Source: Nitrospiraceae bacterium (lineage in GTDB: Bacteria; Nitrospirota; Nitrospiria; Nitrospirales; UBA8639). From it: a stretch of 9,826 nt of DNA. The notes below the pieces were generated by a model. That model was not told the DNA's origin. It saw nothing but the letters and a program-made list of their open reading frames with translations, and did no database searches. Numbering within the stretch: the stretch's first letter is position 1; every line of letters begins with the position of its first letter. The DNA lies in the NCBI GenBank assembly GCA_003523945.1, contig DOFS01000196.1, positions 1 to 9,826 of the forward strand, given 5' to 3'. Shown here piece after piece: positions 7,407 through 9,826 of the stretch. The position numbers and the translations under genes are program-made.

Positions 7407-7458
7407 GCGGTTCTGAGCTGTCTGCGTGCTGCAACGCACAGTCAGGCATTCGAACCGC
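7407..7458. repeat. Nested imperfect stem-loop, 52 nt
   Basis: Outer arms GCGGTTC (7407-7413) and GAACCGC (7452-7458). Inner arms CTG-TC-TGCGT (7418-7427) and ACGCACAG (7434-7441) close a 6-nt loop, with TC bulged. It could be a structured RNA or an old mobile-element end. Confidence 0.35.
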
Positions 7459-7586
7459 CCAGAAGTAGTTGGGACATCGCGAGGTCAAAACGACCATGAT
7501 CGATACCCATGTGCGCAACCGAGGGCCGGCGGGGGTTCGCAGTCCGCTTGAAGGAATGTGCCCGACTTAAGAAAGGGTGTTAAGCT

Positions 7587-7724
7587 GATCCGCATAAGAC
7601 CAGTCATACATGGCCGAAAGGGCGCAACACATTGAAATGGCAACGATGATGGCGGTATTTTTCAAAAAAATACGATGGCGTGTTACACGGAAAAAAATGA
7701 GCGGATCCGGCTCTTATGCGGATC
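7587..7724. repeat. 13-bp inverted repeat 113 nt apart
   Basis: GATCCGCATAAGA at 7587-7599 is the exact reverse complement of TCTTATGCGGATC at 7712-7724. Between them lies a small perfect hairpin, GTATTTTT (7655-7662) with AAAAATAC (7666-7673), near the centre of the unit. The layout suggests a small non-coding mobile unit (MITE-like) or a large recombination site. Confidence 0.4.
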
Positions 7725-7729
7725 CGGCT
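7701..7729. repeat. 12-bp direct repeat
   Basis: GCGGATCCGGCT occurs at 7701-7712 and again at 7718-7729, five bases apart. Each copy carries the palindrome CGGATCCG, and the second overlaps the right arm of the inverted repeat ending at 7724. Confidence 0.5.
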
Positions 7730-7802
7730 AAACATTGTTCGGCATAAATATAAAAAATGCATACTGTACAAGCACTATTAACATAGTTCTCTGGTGAAAG
7801 TT

Positions 7803-8315
7803 ATGAATGAAAACGAGGCAAAGATCCAAAAAGCAGCAGAAGTACTAAAAGATCACCGCATTGGTGAGATCGCTAAGGCTTTTCTGAATAACCCATACCG
7901 ATTCGATTCCATGCCTACATTAACATTTGCACGCTGCACAAAACTAAGCTGCATTGACAATGAAGTTAATGGAGTCATATTGACTCATGATGGCAATGAA
8001 CTCGCCATCGTTACAACCAAATTCGAAATATCAGCAGCACCAGACAGCTCGACATTCTATGCAGACGGTATTATTTCATACAATTCTGAACTTGTTCTTA
8101 AAGTTACTGCAACGAAGGAATACGCTGAATACGGAAGCAGTATTGATTTTAGTATTTATCCCCACGCTATTAAGTCAATGAAGGCAGGTTCATGGCTCAA
8201 TATGATGGGTTCTTATTACGACATGCTTGAGGCTGACGCAAAGAGGCGCGAGGAAGAACCGCGGAAGGATAAAGATCGACAACAAGCTTCTTATATTGAT
8301 TTAGGTGATTACTAA
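7803..8315 (+). CDS. Unknown protein, probable cassette gene, 170 aa
   Basis: ATG 7803-7805 is preceded by GGTGA a few bases upstream; a GTG at 7794 would add three residues. The N-terminal third is helical (EAKIQKAAEVLKDHRIGEI). The middle is strand-rich (NGVILTHDGNELAIVTTKF, and later ELVLKVTAT). The C-terminus is strongly charged (DAKRREEEPRKDKDRQQ) and ends in YIDLGDY. No signal peptide or membrane segment is seen. I do not recognise the family. Its codons are plainly more AT-rich than those of the next gene, as expected if neighbouring cassettes came from different sources. The attC-like element begins 24 nt after its stop. Confidence 0.7.
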   Translation: MNENEAKIQKAAEVLKDHRIGEIAKAFLNNPYRFDSMPTLTFARCTKLSCIDNEVNGVILTHDGNELAIVTTKFEISAAPDSSTFYADGIISYNSELVLKVTATKEYAEYGSSIDFSIYPHAIKSMKAGSWLNMMGSYYDMLEADAKRREEEPRKDKDRQQASYIDLGDY

Positions 8316-8339
8316 AGAATGAGGCAGGTGCCGCACTAT

Positions 8340-8423
8340 GCCTAACAATCGCATCAAAATCGCCCGCAAAATACGCGGGCTCGGACCTCGCTATCGCTCG
8401 GCCGTTTATGCGAGACGTTCAGC
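8340..8423 (+). repeat. Integron attC-like recombination site 1
   Basis: 84 nt. R'' is GCCTAAC (8340-8346), a perfect RYYYAAC. L'' TCGCAT-C-AAA (8349-8358) pairs with TTTATGCGA (8405-8413) leaving a single unpaired C. That C lies exactly 8 nt after the AAC, the place of the conserved extrahelical base in known attC sites. The core GTT (8417-8419) ends in GTTCAGC, which departs from GTTRRRY at one base. The interior includes a GCCCGC/GCGGGC hairpin (8362-8380). The site lies between two plus-strand genes, where a cassette junction should be. Confidence 0.75.
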
Positions 8424-8450
8424 CGACCGCAGGCGGAGGCGCAGATTCCC

Positions 8451-9446
8451 GTGAACAGCCGGTTGCCCCGCGATTCAGCGGGATATCTTGATCTACATGG
8501 CGGCACAGGCGGCATCACTGCGATGTGCTCCTGCGGCGACGTATTAGAGGTCTACAAGGAGGACGTCACTTTCCGCATCAAAACTCCCGAGACAATAGAT
8601 CCGGATCGGACCAATCCCAAGGCGCCGTTTGTCGCCGCGATCGCGGACACGGTTGGGTCTTCGAGCCCAGCAGTTGCGCGAGTTCTTCTACAAGGCCGGG
8701 ACATCGTCGAGAAAATCGTTCTGGAACGGGAGATCGACAAGGCAGCTGTCGTGCAAGTGCTATATCAGTGCAAGGAATCCATAGTCGCCTGCGAAAAAAC
8801 AGCCCGCCGCGTCGCCGCTTCAGTTGACACGATCATCAAAGATATCGAAGCTGGCGGCGTCAAGCGTGACGCCCGAGGCGCTCTGAATCCCTTTCCGCAA
8901 GCTCTCGATCTCGACTCCGACGCTACTTCATTTTTGATCAACGCCAAACGGGCGGTTCAGCTTATCTGTCGGCTGCCAGCGACCATTCTGGGGATACCAC
9001 TCAAGGACAACAACTTTGAGTACCTTGCGAAAACGCTCGCAACAACTCTCGAGCCCGGCGTAACGGTAACGGAGTTCGTTCGAGCTAATGCAGCTCCCGT
9101 GCGCTACCTCATCGAGCTCCGAAACTGGCAGGAGCATCCCAACACGAAGCGGACAATAGTTACGAACTTCTCTGTCGCCCCCGATGGCACTCTTACGCCG
9201 CCCATGTGGCATGTGTCCGATGAGACACCACAGTCGATTCGTGAAGACATGTTAGCCGGTGCAGATTTCCTTGTTCAGATCGCGGAGGCAATGTTGATCC
9301 ACTTGGTCATGCACGCGTCTGATAAGCGGATCCCGTTCGTTATCGTCGAACTCGGGCCCGCTCAGATCAATGCGGAGCTGCCGATAAAGTACCGGCTGTC
9401 TATCGACACGTCTAAGCTCAGCCGTGATGCAGGCGCATCTAACTAA
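8451..9446 (+). CDS. Unknown 331-aa cassette protein with a possible HEPN RX4H motif
   Basis: GTG 8451 is the first start inside the cassette (whose left border is the GTT at 8417); GGAGG lies about 11 nt upstream, so the start is plausible but not certain. ATG at 8523 (MCSCGDVLEVY) is an alternative. Residues 1-60 include a Cys pair (C26-S-C28). Residues 85-140 are helical. From 156 on (ATSFLINAKRAVQLICRLP) helices lead to Y219-L-I-E-L-R224-N-W-Q-E-H229. R-N-x3-H is the RX4-6H motif of HEPN ribonucleases, which are common in toxin-antitoxin and phage-defence systems. Strands follow (RTIVTNFSVAPDGTLTPP), then another helical stretch. I do not recognise the whole family; HEPN membership is a motif-level inference. 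The stop TAA directly follows, and the last codons overlap, attC site 2. Confidence 0.75.
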   Translation: MNSRLPRDSAGYLDLHGGTGGITAMCSCGDVLEVYKEDVTFRIKTPETIDPDRTNPKAPFVAAIADTVGSSSPAVARVLLQGRDIVEKIVLEREIDKAAVVQVLYQCKESIVACEKTARRVAASVDTIIKDIEAGGVKRDARGALNPFPQALDLDSDATSFLINAKRAVQLICRLPATILGIPLKDNNFEYLAKTLATTLEPGVTVTEFVRANAAPVRYLIELRNWQEHPNTKRTIVTNFSVAPDGTLTPPMWHVSDETPQSIREDMLAGADFLVQIAEAMLIHLVMHASDKRIPFVIVELGPAQINAELPIKYRLSIDTSKLSRDAGASN

Positions 9447-9494
9447 CCGCTGGACCGGATGCGCTTCGCGCGCCGGGCAGCGCTGGCGTTTGAC
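9437..9494 (+). repeat. Integron attC-like recombination site 2
   Basis: 58 nt, the usual short attC size. R'' is ATCTAAC (9437-9443), a perfect RYYYAAC that overlaps the last codons of the upstream gene. CGCT (9449-9452) pairs with AGCG (9479-9482); an unpaired G follows exactly 8 nt after the AAC. CCGG pairs with CCGG, then GCGC-TTC-GCGC closes the tip. The core is GTTTGAC (9488-9494), again off GTTRRRY at the fourth base. The orientation matches site 1 and the genes, as in a cassette array. Confidence 0.75.
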
Positions 9495-9524
9495 AACATA
9501 AGGCATTTTGAGAGGGGATCAGAA

Positions 9525-9747
9525 ATGGACTCAGTTGTACTTGAGCTTCAGCGTGATGCGGTACCGAAAGATACCTATTGCTGATCTCCTTCGGAAGGCT
9601 CTCGTTGTTGCGAGAAAACTTGGGCTGAAGGAGTTCGAATGGTGGGTGGCCAAAGAGCTAAGCGGATATGAAGAAACTAAAGATGTGCCCCAATACCGTG
9701 GAGGCGGGGTCTTGCAATCATGCATCTTTCAAGTCGAGACCATTTGA
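9525..9747 (+). pseudogene. AbiTii-domain abortive-infection gene, frameshifted and truncated
   Basis: ATG 9525-9527 follows AGGGG (9512-9516) at a normal distance and reads MDSVVLELQRDAV, then stops at TGA 9582-9584. The continuing homology sits in another frame: KIPIADLLRKALVVARKLG, then FEWWVAKELSGYEETKDVPQYR, ending at about 9699. This is the AbiTii N-terminal pattern (short helical start, LRKAL-x-ARKLG, ELxGY, PxYR). Removing one base between 9558 and 9571 would join the two frames. After QYR the frame continues only as GGGVLQSCIFQVETI to TGA at 9747, which does not resemble the family. AbiTii domains occur in phage-defence proteins, but this copy should be dead. Its place straight after attC site 2 marks it as a third cassette. 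Confidence 0.7.
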
Positions 9748-9826
9748 GCTGGTCCGGCCGGGTCGGCCCCCATGTTTGCTTCCCTGGGGAAAAATGACTG
9801 ATACCCAAAAAAGGAAATGGCGCCGC
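9700..9826 (+). mobile_element. Possible left end of an insertion sequence
   Basis: AbiTii homology stops abruptly near 9700, the rest contains no attC, and a new gene starts at 9794. An element inserted in the cassette would explain this. No terminal inverted repeat or target duplication can be shown because the other end is outside the window. Confidence 0.3.
9794..9826 (+). CDS. Start of a gene cut by the window end, possibly a transposase ORF
   Basis: ATG 9794-9796 preceded by GGGGA with a short 3-nt spacer. Eleven codons are visible, MTDTQKRKWRR. Lys/Arg-rich starts like this are common in small IS66-type TnpA proteins, but eleven residues cannot settle it. Confidence 0.35.
   Translation, partial: MTDTQKRKWRR

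Larger units (their letters stand above)
7137..7802. other. Non-coding, repeat-rich stretch between toxin-antitoxin operon and cassette genes
   Basis: No gene is supported on either strand. It contains the nested stem-loop at 7407-7458, the inverted repeat at 7587-7724, the hairpin at 7655-7673 and the direct repeat at 7701-7729. The last 60 bases (7744-7802) are AT-rich and presumably hold the promoter and leader of the gene at 7803, but no clear -35/-10 pair is seen. The boundary between chromosome and cassette array must lie somewhere here. Confidence 0.5.

Noticed and set aside
7407..7458. Nested stem-loop considered as an attC site
   Set aside because: GTT comes first and AAC last, the reverse of the attC order on either strand, and no extrahelical base is placed correctly.
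7579..7585. GTTAAGC, a perfect match to the attC right core GTTRRRY
   Set aside because: No RYYYAAC box with a pairing arm was found 55-140 nt upstream, so the heptamer alone is likely chance.
7655..7673. GTATTTTT/AAAAATAC hairpin as an intrinsic terminator
   Set aside because: The stem is AT-only apart from one pair and no T-run follows; it also lies far from any gene end.

Overview
The window looks like a bacterial chromosome of moderate GC content. A Nitrospirota (Nitrospira-like) host is a reasonable but unproven guess. It rests on the general look of the left-half proteins and on a bifunctional fructose-1,6-bisphosphate aldolase/phosphatase, an enzyme of archaea and deep-branching, often autotrophic, bacteria. 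No rRNA, tRNA or CRISPR array is visible.

Left part (1-4805, all minus strand): ordinary chromosomal genes. From right to left they are a small unknown protein (4542-4805), the FBP aldolase/phosphatase gene (3289-4389), a glutaredoxin-DsbD/CcdA-like membrane thiol-disulfide protein (1716-3011), and a membrane PAS histidine kinase of the NarX/UhpB (HisKA_3) type that runs off the left edge (1-1547). The aldolase/phosphatase gene is intact end to end except for one in-frame TAA at codon 117.

Middle (4806-7136): a long gene-poor stretch with stem-loops, a 34-codon ORF behind a strong Shine-Dalgarno, a 110-aa unknown protein (5722-6054), then a vapBC-type toxin-antitoxin operon (6476-7136). The operon has a good sigma70-type promoter and a perfect 17-nt palindrome placed like an autoregulatory operator. 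The PIN toxin has an odd start: the ATG overlapping the antitoxin stop is out of frame with the PIN domain, which can only begin at a GTG overlapping the resulting TGA.

Right part (about 7140-9826): a repeat-rich non-coding stretch, then an array of plus-strand genes separated by two elements with integron attC architecture (8340-8423 and 9437-9494). Both show an RYYYAAC box, a stem with a single unpaired base exactly 8 nt after the AAC, and a GTT core. I read this as a fragment of a cassette array; no integrase gene is in view. The cassettes carry an unknown 170-aa protein, a 331-aa protein with an RX4H motif suggestive of a HEPN ribonuclease, and an AbiTii-type abortive-infection gene that is frameshifted near its start and loses homology at about 9700. 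The last 11 codons look like the start of another gene, possibly a transposase, so a mobile element may have cut the AbiTii cassette.

The most noteworthy points are the unannounced attC array with defence-like cargo, the single nonsense codon in a gluconeogenic enzyme, and the rearranged toxin start.
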